Part shown: piece by piece, positions 55,792-63,951 of the stretch
Position numbering within the stretch: the stretch's first letter is position 1
Layout of the letters: each line of letters starts with the position of its first letter
Source: Pseudomonadota bacterium
GTDB lineage: Bacteria > Pseudomonadota > Alphaproteobacteria > Sphingomonadales > Sphingomonadaceae
DNA: 64,000 nucleotides
Assembly (NCBI GenBank): GCA_029550345.1
Contig: JAKPHK010000001.1
Span: forward strand, 61,141-125,140
Direction of reading: 5' to 3'
Translations under genes and position numbers: made by a program
Notes under the pieces: model-generated
Database searches by the model: none
Told to the model about the DNA's origin: nothing
The model's input: the letters and a program-made list of their open reading frames with translations, nothing else

Positions 55792-55817
55792 TCTGACCGG
55801 CGAAGCAACGCACTATG

Positions 55818-55838
55818 CCCGGGAACACGATTTCCGGG
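55818..55838 (+). promoter_or_regulatory. Hairpin covering the ribosome binding site of the next gene
   Basis: CCCGGGAA pairs with TTTCCGGG (one G-T pair), loop CACGA. The 3' arm includes most of the GGGAG site (55836-55840) used by the ATG at 55848, so folding would hide it; it could also cap the aspS message. There is no T-run. Confidence 0.4.
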
Positions 55839-55847
55839 AGTGTGTTG

Positions 55848-56759
55848 ATGCGCCGTTTTGTTCTCGCTGCCGCTACCTTGCTGCTCGCTTCGGCGGCCGG
55901 GGCGGAATCGCTCCGCGTCGGCGTGTGGTATCCCGCCAACAGCGATCAGGCAGCGGCTCTGCGCTCTATCCAGGTCGAACCGTTCGGCGGTGATGCCGGT
56001 GATGATCTGACGGTTCAGGTCGAAGACGTGCTGCGCGGCATTGACCTGGGGCAGGGGCCTTATTTCCAGGTGATCCCGGCGGCGACCGGATCGGGCGGAG
56101 AGGCGCTGCTGCGCGGCACCGCCGATACCGAGCAGCGCTTTGCCGACTACACCGAAGAGCACGAACGCTGCGTGAAGGACGGCGATGGCAAATGCACCTC
56201 CGCGAAGAAGAAGTTCACCGTCAAGTGCACCCGCCGCACGGTCGAACTGGTGGTTGCCTTGCGCCTGATCGGCCAGGACGGGACGCTGTTGTGGTCGGAC
56301 AATCGGCCCGAAACCTATCAGGATTCGTTCTGCGAAGATGCCGAAAGCTCCCCGCGCGCTCGGAAGAGTATCGGCCGCGAACTGGCCGGCAAGGTCGCGG
56401 CGCGGCTGCGGCGGGATTTTGCTCCGCTCTATGCCAATGACTCGATCCGGGTCGATGAAAACCGCAAGGGGTTGAACAAGACCGAAGCCGCCGTTTTCAA
56501 GCAGGCGGTGCGCTCGGTCAAGGATGGCGATGCCGCCGCGGCCTGTTCGGCCTGGGCCGGGCTTGATCAGGGGCACGCACCAACGGTCTATAACCTTGGC
56601 CTCTGCGCTGAATCCACGGGTGAAGATGCGATCGCCGCGCGGCAGTATGCCCGGACGCTCAGCCTCGATCCGAGGCACGCGATGGCGCGGCGCGGGTTGG
56701 ACCGGATTGCCGATCGGACGCGGGCCCACCGCCAGCTTGAAGCCCACGCCGCCGAATAG
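55848..56759 (+). CDS. Secreted TPR-like protein, function unknown
   Basis: 303 residues. Signal peptide 1-18 (ASAAGA), then a mature region beginning SLRVGVWYPANSDQAAAL, a mixed alpha/beta part with four cysteines (ERCVKDGDGKCTSAKKK, VKCTRRTVEL) and a C-terminal TPR-like stretch (PTVYNLGLCAESTGEDAIAARQYARTLSLDP). ATG 55848 follows GGGAG; the ATG at 55815 is less likely. It looks like a periplasmic protein that scores some envelope feature; family not recognised. Confidence 0.7.
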   Translation: MRRFVLAAATLLLASAAGAESLRVGVWYPANSDQAAALRSIQVEPFGGDAGDDLTVQVEDVLRGIDLGQGPYFQVIPAATGSGGEALLRGTADTEQRFADYTEEHERCVKDGDGKCTSAKKKFTVKCTRRTVELVVALRLIGQDGTLLWSDNRPETYQDSFCEDAESSPRARKSIGRELAGKVAARLRRDFAPLYANDSIRVDENRKGLNKTEAAVFKQAVRSVKDGDAAAACSAWAGLDQGHAPTVYNLGLCAESTGEDAIAARQYARTLSLDPRHAMARRGLDRIADRTRAHRQLEAHAAE

Positions 56760-56895
56760 GCACTTGTTGCGGTAAGGTGCGGCTTTTTCGCAGGCAATCT
56801 GTGCTGAATCGGTGCACCCCCTTGCCAGCGCGCGCGCCCTTGACTAGGGCGACTGGCAACACAGTTTCATCTGCCGTTCACGAAGGGACATATCC

Positions 56896-57132
56896 ATGAG
56901 CGACACCGCCGATCGGGTTAAGAAGATCGTTGTCGAGCACCTCGGGGTCGAGGCTGACAAGGTTACCGAAGATGCCAGCTTTATCGATGATCTGGGCGCT
57001 GATTCGCTCGACATCGTCGAACTCGTCATGGCTTTCGAAGAAGAATTCGGCGTCGAAATCCCCGACGATGCTGCTGAAAAGATCAGCACCGTCAGCGATG
57101 CCATCAAGTACATCGACGATCACAAGGGCTAA
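56896..57132 (+). CDS. acpP: Acyl carrier protein
   Basis: 78-residue ACP of type II fatty-acid synthesis. The phosphopantetheine serine is Ser37 in [11 protein letters not shown]. Acidic helix II and length match housekeeping ACP. A strong ribosome binding site AAGGGAC lies upstream. It precedes fabF, the usual partner; 132 bases separate them, with a small CCAC/GTGG hairpin near 57175. Confidence 0.97.
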   Translation: MSDTADRVKKIVVEHLGVEADKVTEDASFIDDLGADSLDIVELVMAFEEEFGVEIPDDAAEKISTVSDAIKYIDDHKG

Positions 57133-57264
57133 TGCCTTTGGCAAGTGGGCCAGAACGCCGTTTTCCTATTCCCACCGAGGTGGAATGACGGTGTTCATGG
57201 TCTTTGACAGGCTCAGCCCGCAAGGGACTGGGCCTGTTGCATTTTCAGGTTTTGGAGAAGTGCA

Positions 57265-58527
57265 ATGCGGCGTGTCGTCGTAACCGGTCTTGGGCTTGTA
57301 ACTCCGCTCGGCGGGGATGTTGAAACAACCTGGGCCAACCTCATCGCGGGCAAGAGCGGGGCGGGGCCGATCACCCGTTTCGATACGACCGGGCAGAAGT
57401 GCCTGATCGCCTGTGAGGTGAAGGGGCCGGACCACGAATATGGCTTCGATCCGATGAAGCGCGTCGATCACAAGATCCAGCGCCAGGTCGATCCGTTCAT
57501 CGTCTATGGCATCGATGCCGCTGGTCAGGCGCTCGAAGATGCCGGTCTGGTCGATATGGACGATGACCTCAAGCTGCGCACCGGCTGCTCGATCGGTTCG
57601 GGAATCGGCGGACTGCCGGGGATCGAAAGCGAATCGATCGTCCTGCACGAAAAGGGGCCGGGCCGCGTTTCGCCGCACTTTGTCCACGGCCGTCTTATCA
57701 ACCTGATCTCTGGCCAGGTCAGCATCAAGTACGGGCTGATGGGTCCGAACCACGCGGTCGTCACCGCCTGCTCCACCGGGGCGCACTCGATCGGCGATGC
57801 CGCGCGGATGATCAAGGACGGTGATGCCGATGTGATGCTGGCAGGCGGGGCGGAAAGCACCGTCAATCCGCTTGGCGTGGCCGGGTTCGCCCAGGCCCGT
57901 GCGCTCAATTGCAGCTACAACGACCGCCCGACCGAGGCGAGCCGCCCCTATGACAAGGACCGCGATGGCTTTGTCATGGGTGAGGGCGCCGGGGTGGTGG
58001 TGCTGGAAGAGTATGAGCACGCCAAGGCCCGCGGCGCAAAGATCTATGCCGAAGTGGTCGGTTATGGCCTGTCGGGCGATGCCTATCACGTCACCGCACC
58101 GCACCCGGAAGGCAAGGGCGCGGAACTTTCGATGCGGATGGCGATGCGCAAGGCCGGGCTGGAGCCGGGCCAGATCGATTACGTAAACGCGCACGGCACC
58201 TCGACCATGGCCGACACGATCGAGCTGGGCGCGGTTAAGCGTGTGCTGGGCGATGATCTGTCGGGCGCTTCGATGAGCAGCACCAAATCGGCGATCGGCC
58301 ACCTGCTCGGCGGGGCCGGGGCGGTGGAAACGATCTTCTGCATCCTCGCGATCCGCGATCAGATCGTGCCGCCGACGCTCAATCTCGATAACCCGGATGA
58401 AGGCACTGAAGGCGTCGATCTGGTGCCCAAGGTCGCCAAGAAACGCCAGGTCCGCGCCGCGCTCAACAACAGCTTCGGCTTTGGCGGGACCAATGCCAGC
58501 GTTATCGTGAAGGCTGTGGAGGACTGA
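57265..58527 (+). CDS. fabF: 3-oxoacyl-ACP synthase II FabF
   Basis: Elongating condensing enzyme, 420 residues. The Cys-His-His triad is Cys169 (VVTACSTGAHS), His in VNAHGTSTMAD and His in SAIGHLLGGAGAVE. It elongates palmitoleoyl-ACP to cis-vaccenate, important for membrane fluidity. It follows acpP and overlaps mltG by one base. Confidence 0.97.
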   Translation: MRRVVVTGLGLVTPLGGDVETTWANLIAGKSGAGPITRFDTTGQKCLIACEVKGPDHEYGFDPMKRVDHKIQRQVDPFIVYGIDAAGQALEDAGLVDMDDDLKLRTGCSIGSGIGGLPGIESESIVLHEKGPGRVSPHFVHGRLINLISGQVSIKYGLMGPNHAVVTACSTGAHSIGDAARMIKDGDADVMLAGGAESTVNPLGVAGFAQARALNCSYNDRPTEASRPYDKDRDGFVMGEGAGVVVLEEYEHAKARGAKIYAEVVGYGLSGDAYHVTAPHPEGKGAELSMRMAMRKAGLEPGQIDYVNAHGTSTMADTIELGAVKRVLGDDLSGASMSSTKSAIGHLLGGAGAVETIFCILAIRDQIVPPTLNLDNPDEGTEGVDLVPKVAKKRQVRAALNNSFGFGGTNASVIVKAVED

Positions 58528-59504
58528 TGCTCGGTTCGCGCTGGGGCCGCACGCCGATCCTGATTGCGGCCCTGCTGGTTCTGGCCATCGGGGGCTGGTT
58601 CTTCGGCGGTTGGTACACTTCCGGTCCGCTTGACAAAGACCTGGCCTTTACCGTGCCCGATGGCTCCAGCCTTTCCGGCGTGGCAGACAAGCTGGAAAAG
58701 GACGGGGTGATTTCCTCGGCCTCTGCGTTCAAGCTCAGGGCGCGGCTGATCGGCGGCGGTTCCGCGATCAAGGCCGGTGAATTCCTGATCCCCAAGGGTG
58801 CCTCGATGGCGCGCGTGATGGCGGTGATTGCCGGGGATGAGGTGCTGCGGCGCTTCGTTACCGTGCCTGAGGGGATGCCCTCAATCATGGTCTATGAGCG
58901 GCTCAACGCCAACCCGTGGCTGACCGGAGAGATCGCGGTCCCGCCCGAGGGGTCAGTCTTACCCGATACCTATGAAATCCAGCGCGGCGAGAGCCGCCAG
59001 GCAGTGCTGAACCGGATGCAGGCGGCGATGCGCGTGGCGCTCGCCGAGGAATGGGAAAAGCGCGGGCCGAACACCGTGGTCAAAAGCCCCGAAGAAGCGA
59101 TCGTGCTGGCCTCCATCGTCGAAAAGGAAACAGGCAAGGCCAGCGAACGGCCGATGGTCGCCGGGCTTTACTCCAACCGGGTGCGGCAGGGGATGCTGCT
59201 TCAGGCTGATCCCACGATCATCTATCCGATCACCAAGGGCAAGCCGCTCGGCCGGCGGATCCGCCAATCGGAAATCAACGCCACCAACGATTACAACACC
59301 TACACCATGACCGGCCTGCCGAAAGGGCCGATCACCAACCCCGGCCGCGCCTCGATCGCGGCGGTGCTGAACCCTGCTAGCACCGATGTGCTCTACATGG
59401 TCGCCGACGGCACCGGCGGTCACGCCTTTGCCACCACGCTGCAAGAGCACAACGCCAACGTCGAAAAGTGGTACACGATCCGCAAGGAACGCGGGGACTT
59501 CTAG
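58527..59504 (+). CDS. mltG: Endolytic transglycosylase MltG
   Basis: Inner-membrane lytic transglycosylase that ends growing glycan chains, 325 residues. One N-terminal helix (about 10-28), a LysM-like region and the YceG catalytic segment LASIVEKETGKASERP with catalytic Glu199. AADPTIIYPI-like (QADPTIIYPI) and TMTGLPKGPITNPG motifs are family hallmarks. Usually follows fabF in this order in alphaproteobacteria. Confidence 0.94.
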   Translation: MLGSRWGRTPILIAALLVLAIGGWFFGGWYTSGPLDKDLAFTVPDGSSLSGVADKLEKDGVISSASAFKLRARLIGGGSAIKAGEFLIPKGASMARVMAVIAGDEVLRRFVTVPEGMPSIMVYERLNANPWLTGEIAVPPEGSVLPDTYEIQRGESRQAVLNRMQAAMRVALAEEWEKRGPNTVVKSPEEAIVLASIVEKETGKASERPMVAGLYSNRVRQGMLLQADPTIIYPITKGKPLGRRIRQSEINATNDYNTYTMTGLPKGPITNPGRASIAAVLNPASTDVLYMVADGTGGHAFATTLQEHNANVEKWYTIRKERGDF

Positions 59505-59863
59505 ACTGGGCGGACTTTGAGCGATGTATGATTGGCCGCGTCTGGCGGTAGAGTGCGGCGTGGGGAGGTGAGGTTGCTGAGGGCAAACCCGCATTCTGCC
59601 CCACAAACCAACCCGTCACCCCGTGCTTGACACGGGGCTTGGCTAACTTTCGGCGGTGAATTTCTGCGCGCCTTCCGCAGGATACCACTGCGCCAACAGG
59701 TCCAGACCCCCTTCTCCATTAGGCACGACAGGCCGCAAGAAAAGCCAAGCCCCGTGTCAAGCACGGGGCGACGAGAGGGGCAGGTTAATTGGCGTGTGTC
59801 TGCAACGTCAGCGTCTCGGGAAAGTCCGTTTCGGCGGGAAAGTTAGGGAAAGCGGACACTGGA
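59505..59863. other. Gene-free stretch with repeat modules
   Basis: 359 bases without a convincing gene. It holds the 150-base inverted-repeat element listed separately at 59619-59768, and after it a second bulged hairpin in which GTCCG-TTTC near 59825 pairs with GAAA-G-CGGAC near 59850. I recall similar text in other sphingomonad intergenic regions but could not check. No promoter is obvious. Confidence 0.6.
59619..59768. repeat. Nested inverted-repeat element
   Basis: Two 26-base perfect inverted arms at 59619-59644 and 59743-59768 enclose about 98 bases. Each arm is itself a small hairpin, CCCCGTG paired with CACGGGG around a five-base loop (TCAAG or CTTGA). The layout resembles a REP or miniature transposable unit. 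Whether it is dispersed cannot be judged from this window; I saw no other copy here. Confidence 0.7.
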
Positions 59864-60184
59864 CTAGTGTGACTCCTCAAATCCCGCGAATGGTCCAAAG
59901 ATGGCGTTGTCCTTCGCCAGGACCTCTAAAACATCCTTCTGCTTTGGGAAGTGATCAACAAATTCCGGCCAGCGCTCGCTAATGTGCAGGTCCCAGTCGT
60001 CTAATGCCATTTGGCCGCCAGTTGGATTCATGTCGGTTACCACATAGCCCATCGCTCGTAGTTCGTTCCATGCAATTTCTGCGGCTCTGGTTGGGCTGTC
60101 ACCTACCGCATACGCCAGCACATACGCACAGGTCATTGGAGGCGGAACTTCCGTCTGACCGCTTTCGATTTTGAAAGTGAACAT
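59864..60184 (-). CDS. Hypothetical protein, AT-richer than neighbours
   Basis: 106-residue protein with balanced composition (MFTFKIESGQTEVPPPMTC, then GDSPTRAAEIAWNELRAMGY, ALDDWDLHISERWPEF), no signal peptide or membrane helix, and one cysteine. The region is clearly less GC-rich than adjacent genes and lies right after the repeat element, suggesting acquisition. I do not recognise a family. The start at 60184 has no strong ribosome binding site. Confidence 0.6.
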   Translation of the reverse strand: MFTFKIESGQTEVPPPMTCAYVLAYAVGDSPTRAAEIAWNELRAMGYVVTDMNPTGGQMALDDWDLHISERWPEFVDHFPKQKDVLEVLAKDNAIFGPFAGFEESH

Positions 60185-60370
60185 GTAGATCGGCGTGTGA
60201 CTAGTTGCATCAATGCGGCGAAAAGCTTCGAAAAGGCCCGCGGTGGTTTCCTCACAGTCGTGCGATCAATATGCAGGCACGCGCTTATGCCCGCAATGTT
60301 GTCGTGTCCGGACAGTCTGCTTCGCATACCTCCCATGAAAAAAGCCGCAACTACCGCATCCGCACCCCGC

Positions 60371-62350
60371 TCAAGGCTTCACAATATTGAACCCGCTCGG
60401 CATCGGATCGAGCGCGTCCTGCAGCGCTTTCACGGCGGCCGGGTCGCCGTCCACCTTCAGACCCAGGCCCTGCAACTGCGCCAGCGGCGCCTTCAGGAAC
60501 AGCAGGGCGAGGATCAGCTGGCGTGGGCCGGTGACGGTGGCGGCGGGCTTGTCTGCGGGCAGACCGACCCGTCCGATCAGCACCGATGATCCAGCGTCGA
60601 TCCCGACCGTTTCCTTGCGATCAGTAATCACCAGATTGATCGCCAGCGGTGCGGCCATCCGGGTGCCGTCATAGCGCGTCGCCATCGAATCCATCAGCAG
60701 CTGGGTCGGCACGGCGGCGATCATGTCCTGGCTTTGCACCGCCGGACCGACCGGCTTGTAACCCTGCCGCAGTTCGCGCGCGGCGGAGAGGAACTGGTTA
60801 CGCCAGATCGCGCTTTCGGCCTGATAGCCCTGCTGCTCGAAACTGTCGGCCAGCAGCGTCCGCGCGGTCTGGTTGGCCGGATCGGCAAAGACCAGCTGGC
60901 TGAGCAGTTCGGACGACCAGCGATAGTCGCCTTTGGCCATGGCCTTGCGGGCCTCTGCCAGAACCTTCTTCGGCCCGCCCATCGCCGCGACATAGCGCGC
61001 GGCGCGCTGCTGCGGCGGCCAGGCGTTGAGGTTGGCGGGATTGCCATCGTACCAGCCGAGGTAGAACTGATAGACCGCCTTCGAATTGTGGCTGTAGGTG
61101 CCGTAATAGCCGTGGTTGAACCAGTCTGCGGCGATTCCGGCGGGCTGGGTCAGGTCTTCGGCCAGTTCGTTCATCGTCTCGCCCCGGTTCATCCGGCGTA
61201 CGGTCTGATCGTGGAGATAGCGGTAGTTGTCACGTTGGCTGGCCAGCATCCGCGAGACTTCGCCCTGTCCGAAGCGCGGCCAGCAGTGGCTTGAGATCAC
61301 CACATCGCTGCGCCCGCCATAAAGCCGCAGCGCCTCGTCCAGAAAGCCCGCCCAGGCGTGGGTATCACGAACCTTGGCGCCGCGCGGGGTAAGGATATTG
61401 TGGAGCGTGCAGGTGCTCATCTCGGCGGACAGGAAGGTACGCGAGGGGGCGATATAGACGTTGAGCTCGCTCGGGGCCTCGCTGCCCGAAACGATCTGGA
61501 ATTCCAGCTCAACCCCATCGACAACGCGGGTTTCCCCGGTCTTGCGGATGGTGTCGGTCGGCTCGATCAGCGTAACCTCGCCGCCCGAAACCGCCATGCC
61601 GATGCCTGATCCCATCTGCCCCTGCGCGCCGGGCGCGATCCCGGCGCCGAACTGGTAATTGGCCCGGCGGCCCATCGCCGCGCCCGCCATCACGTTTTCG
61701 GAAGAGGTTTCTTCCATGAAATGTTCCGGGGCGATGATCTGGACCTTTCCGGCCTTCACATCGGCATCGCTGACCACCCCGCGTACCCCACCGAAATGGT
61801 CGGCATGGCTGTGGCTGTAAATCACCGCGACCACCGGCAGCGGCCCCAGCCTGGCGTTGATCAGGCCCAGTGCCGCAGCGGCGGTTTCGCGCGTGGTCAG
61901 CGGATCGATCAGGATCCAGCCGGTCTTGCCGCGGATCACGGTCATGTTGGAAAGGTCCAGCCCGCGCACCTGCCATATCCCGTCCGTTACCTGAAACAGC
62001 CCGTGGTTCTTCAGCAGGGTCATTTCCCGCCACAGCGAGGGATTGACCGTCGCCGGGGCAGGGCCGGTCACAAAGTCATAGCCTGCCGCATTCCAGACCG
62101 GCTGGCCCTTGGCATTGCGGATCACCGGATCGTCCAGGCTGGCGATGAACCCGCGTTTGGCGAATTCGGCATCGCGCCCGTCATCCAGCGGAAGCGCTTT
62201 TGCGGCGGCCTGCTGGGCTGCGGCGGTTGCGGCACTGGCGGGCTTAGGCTGCAACGCAGGATCGATCGGCGGGGATGGGGTCTGGGCGATGGCGGCGGCG
62301 CCGCTCAGCAACAGGGCAAGGGCGGCGATCCTGTGGGCGCTGCGGGTCAT
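60371..62350 (-). CDS. Alkyl sulfatase, SdsA/BDS1-type metallo-beta-lactamase family
   Basis: 659-residue exported protein, same length class as Pseudomonas SdsA1. Signal peptide (1-23, ending AIAQ). The metallo-beta-lactamase domain has IYSHSHADHFGG with ligands His180, His182, Asp184 and His185. A dimerisation domain (WYDGNPANLNAWPP region) and a C-terminal SCP2-like domain follow. It hydrolyses alkyl sulphate esters such as SDS, releasing alcohol and sulphate. It diverges from the peroxiredoxin gene across 167 bases. Confidence 0.92.
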   Translation of the reverse strand: MTRSAHRIAALALLLSGAAAIAQTPSPPIDPALQPKPASAATAAAQQAAAKALPLDDGRDAEFAKRGFIASLDDPVIRNAKGQPVWNAAGYDFVTGPAPATVNPSLWREMTLLKNHGLFQVTDGIWQVRGLDLSNMTVIRGKTGWILIDPLTTRETAAAALGLINARLGPLPVVAVIYSHSHADHFGGVRGVVSDADVKAGKVQIIAPEHFMEETSSENVMAGAAMGRRANYQFGAGIAPGAQGQMGSGIGMAVSGGEVTLIEPTDTIRKTGETRVVDGVELEFQIVSGSEAPSELNVYIAPSRTFLSAEMSTCTLHNILTPRGAKVRDTHAWAGFLDEALRLYGGRSDVVISSHCWPRFGQGEVSRMLASQRDNYRYLHDQTVRRMNRGETMNELAEDLTQPAGIAADWFNHGYYGTYSHNSKAVYQFYLGWYDGNPANLNAWPPQQRAARYVAAMGGPKKVLAEARKAMAKGDYRWSSELLSQLVFADPANQTARTLLADSFEQQGYQAESAIWRNQFLSAARELRQGYKPVGPAVQSQDMIAAVPTQLLMDSMATRYDGTRMAAPLAINLVITDRKETVGIDAGSSVLIGRVGLPADKPAATVTGPRQLILALLFLKAPLAQLQGLGLKVDGDPAAVKALQDALDPMPSGFNIVKP

Positions 62351-62517
62351 GACTTGGGTCTCCTCTCTCCGTGCGGGAGAATGCGGTCTGCGCGGGCACC
62401 GAGCAAGTCAATTCAACCGGGCGTTTAATTGGCATTGGCGATCAAGATGTTCGCAAATCTCAATTTCACCGATCAGTCCGCAGCGCCTATCTCGACCCGC
62501 GAAAAGGAGATTTTCCA

Positions 62518-63066
62518 ATGCAAGGACGCACCATTCCCGACGTTACCCTCAAGACCCGCGTGCGCGATGAAAGCCTGGGCGGCCCCAATCCCTTTCGCTG
62601 GCAGGACCTGAAGGTCCGCGATGAATTTGCCGGAAAGAAGGTCGTGGTCTTTTCACTCCCGGGCGCCTTCACCCCTACCTGCAGCAACGAGCAGTGCCCC
62701 AATTATGAACGCCTGTACGAGGTGTTCAAGTCGGCCGGGGTGGACGAGGTCTATTGCCTGTCGGTCAACGATGCTTTCGTGATGTACCAGTGGGGCAAGA
62801 ACCTCGGCCTCGAAAAGGTCAAGCTGCTGCCCGATGGCTCGGGTGACTTCACCCGCCGGATGGGGATGCTGATCAACAAGGACCATGTCGGCTTCGGGAT
62901 GCGCAGCTGGCGTTATGCCATGATCGTTGATGACAATGCGATCACCCACTGGTTCGAAGAGCCGGGCATCAACGATACCGGTGCCGATAGCGACCCTTAC
63001 GGCGAAACCGCCCCGGAAAAGCTGCTGGCGGCGCTGACCAACGAACCGGTAGCCGAATTGGCCTGA
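62518..63066 (+). CDS. Peroxiredoxin, Prx5 type
   Basis: 182-residue thiol peroxidase of the Prx5/AhpE-like family. The peroxidatic cysteine is Cys55 (LPGAFTPTCSNEQCPNYE); a second cysteine at 60 and one near 86 may resolve. It reduces hydrogen peroxide and alkyl hydroperoxides using glutathione or thioredoxin. ATG 62518 follows AAAAGGAGATTTTCC; an upstream in-frame ATG at 62371 gives non-conserved sequence. TrxA in this window could serve it. Confidence 0.93.
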   Translation: MQGRTIPDVTLKTRVRDESLGGPNPFRWQDLKVRDEFAGKKVVVFSLPGAFTPTCSNEQCPNYERLYEVFKSAGVDEVYCLSVNDAFVMYQWGKNLGLEKVKLLPDGSGDFTRRMGMLINKDHVGFGMRSWRYAMIVDDNAITHWFEEPGINDTGADSDPYGETAPEKLLAALTNEPVAELA

Positions 63067-63075
63067 TCCGGCTAG

Positions 63076-63630
63076 GTGCGGGCGGTGGCCTCAAGTCCCC
63101 CCTCCAGAACGCCGCCCGCACCGTTCATCGTTACCGGCGAATTGCCGGTTGACGTCTTTTCCTGGGCCAACGGCCTGCGCACCCAGCATTTCCCGCCCGA
63201 TCGCAACAAGCTGGCGGCGCACGTAACGCTGTTCCATTCGCTTGCGCCTTCGCTGCGTGAGGAGTTGCCGCGGCTGCTGGCCCGGCTGGCGGGTGAATTC
63301 GCCCCGCCTGCGGCCGAAATGTCCGGCCTGATGGATCTGGGGCAGGGGACTGCCCTGGCGATCCGCTCACCCGCGATGCTGGCGATCCGCGACCGGATTG
63401 CAGAGCCGCTGTGGGATATGCTGACCCGGCAGGATCAGGGTGCAAAACGGCTTCATATCACGATCCAGAACAAGGTTGCGCGCAGCGATGCGGTCGCCCT
63501 GCAGGATCACCTTGCCCCCACCTTGCGGCGGCACTCATTCGCTTTCACCGGGCTTGGGCTGCACATCTACCGCGGCACCCATTGGGAACCGGTCGGGATC
63601 TGGAAGTTTCGCGGCAAACACAGTGCTTGA
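63076..63630 (+). CDS. 2'-5' RNA ligase family (2H phosphoesterase) protein
   Basis: 184-residue two-histidine phosphoesterase. The paired HxT motifs are HVTLFH and HITIQNK, the catalytic pattern of LigT/2H proteins; the family cuts or joins 2'-5' or 2',3'-cyclic phosphates. The start is GTG 63076, with GTG 63085 as alternative; no strong ribosome binding site is seen. It follows the peroxiredoxin gene by nine bases. The real substrate in bacteria is unclear. Confidence 0.83.
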   Translation: MRAVASSPPSRTPPAPFIVTGELPVDVFSWANGLRTQHFPPDRNKLAAHVTLFHSLAPSLREELPRLLARLAGEFAPPAAEMSGLMDLGQGTALAIRSPAMLAIRDRIAEPLWDMLTRQDQGAKRLHITIQNKVARSDAVALQDHLAPTLRRHSFAFTGLGLHIYRGTHWEPVGIWKFRGKHSA

Positions 63631-63696
63631 CCACGGCAAGGCGGCACCCTATGTGCGCCGCCTGCCCGCACGACGGCGGCGGGCAAGCCATGGTAT

Positions 63697-63773
63697 GGCG
63701 GAGTAGCTCAGCCGGTTAGAGCAGCGGAATCATAATCCGCGTGTCGGGGGTTCGAGTCCCTCCTCTGCTACCA
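63697..63773 (+). tRNA. tRNA-Met (CAT), elongator type
   Basis: 77 bases. Acceptor GGCGGAG pairs with CTCTGCT (two G-T pairs); D-arm GCTCAGCCGGTTAGAGC; anticodon loop with CAT in GGAATCATAATCC; T-arm CGGGG/TTCGAGT/CCCTC; A discriminator and encoded CCA. It lacks the C1-A72 mismatch and three GC pairs of the initiator, and the whole matches elongator methionine tRNA as I know it from alphaproteobacteria. A tRNA-Ile (CAT, lysidine) cannot be fully excluded. Confidence 0.92.
63746..63773 (+). other. Likely attachment-site core in the tRNA-Met 3' end
   Basis: Integrases of the type starting at 63952 usually recombine within the 3' half of a tRNA gene and rebuild it. The 28 bases ending in CCA are the expected core. 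The matching copy would lie at the far end of the element, beyond this window, so it is inferred, not seen. Confidence 0.45.
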
Positions 63774-63783
63774 TTCCTTGATC

Positions 63784-63812
63784 CGGAAGCTTCCACTAGC
63801 TTCCGCATTTTT
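63784..63812 (+). terminator. Terminator after tRNA-Met
   Basis: CGGAAGC (63784-63790) pairs with GCTTCCG (63799-63805), followed by CATTTTT. A compact rho-independent terminator that ends the tRNA transcript and isolates it from the integrase gene. Confidence 0.65.
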
Positions 63813-63898
63813 CCAAAAATCGAAAGAAAAGCAGAGGGTTGCGGGTGATTCGCGTCCGCATGCGCCCATGGTCTTCCACATGCAGCCAGATTTGGTGT

Positions 63899-63950
63899 GG
63901 GGGTATTTTGGGGGTATTTTCGCGGAGTATCGGAAAGGAGCGATACCCCC
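63899..63950 (+). promoter_or_regulatory. Repeats and hairpin in front of the integrase gene
   Basis: Two exact tandem copies of GGGGGTATTTT (63899-63909 and 63910-63920) and an inverted ATACCCCC (63943-63950) one base before the ATG. GTATCG (63927-63932) pairs with CGATAC (63941-63946), leaving the ribosome binding site GAAAGGAG in an eight-base loop. A copy of GGGGGTAT could instead pair with ATACCCCC. The repeats could be arm-type integrase sites, an autoregulatory operator, or both. Confidence 0.55.
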
Positions 63951-63951
63951 A

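Noticed and set aside
59501..59764. 87-codon frame in the repeat region
   Set aside because: Its text comes from the inverted-repeat element itself and has no independent support.
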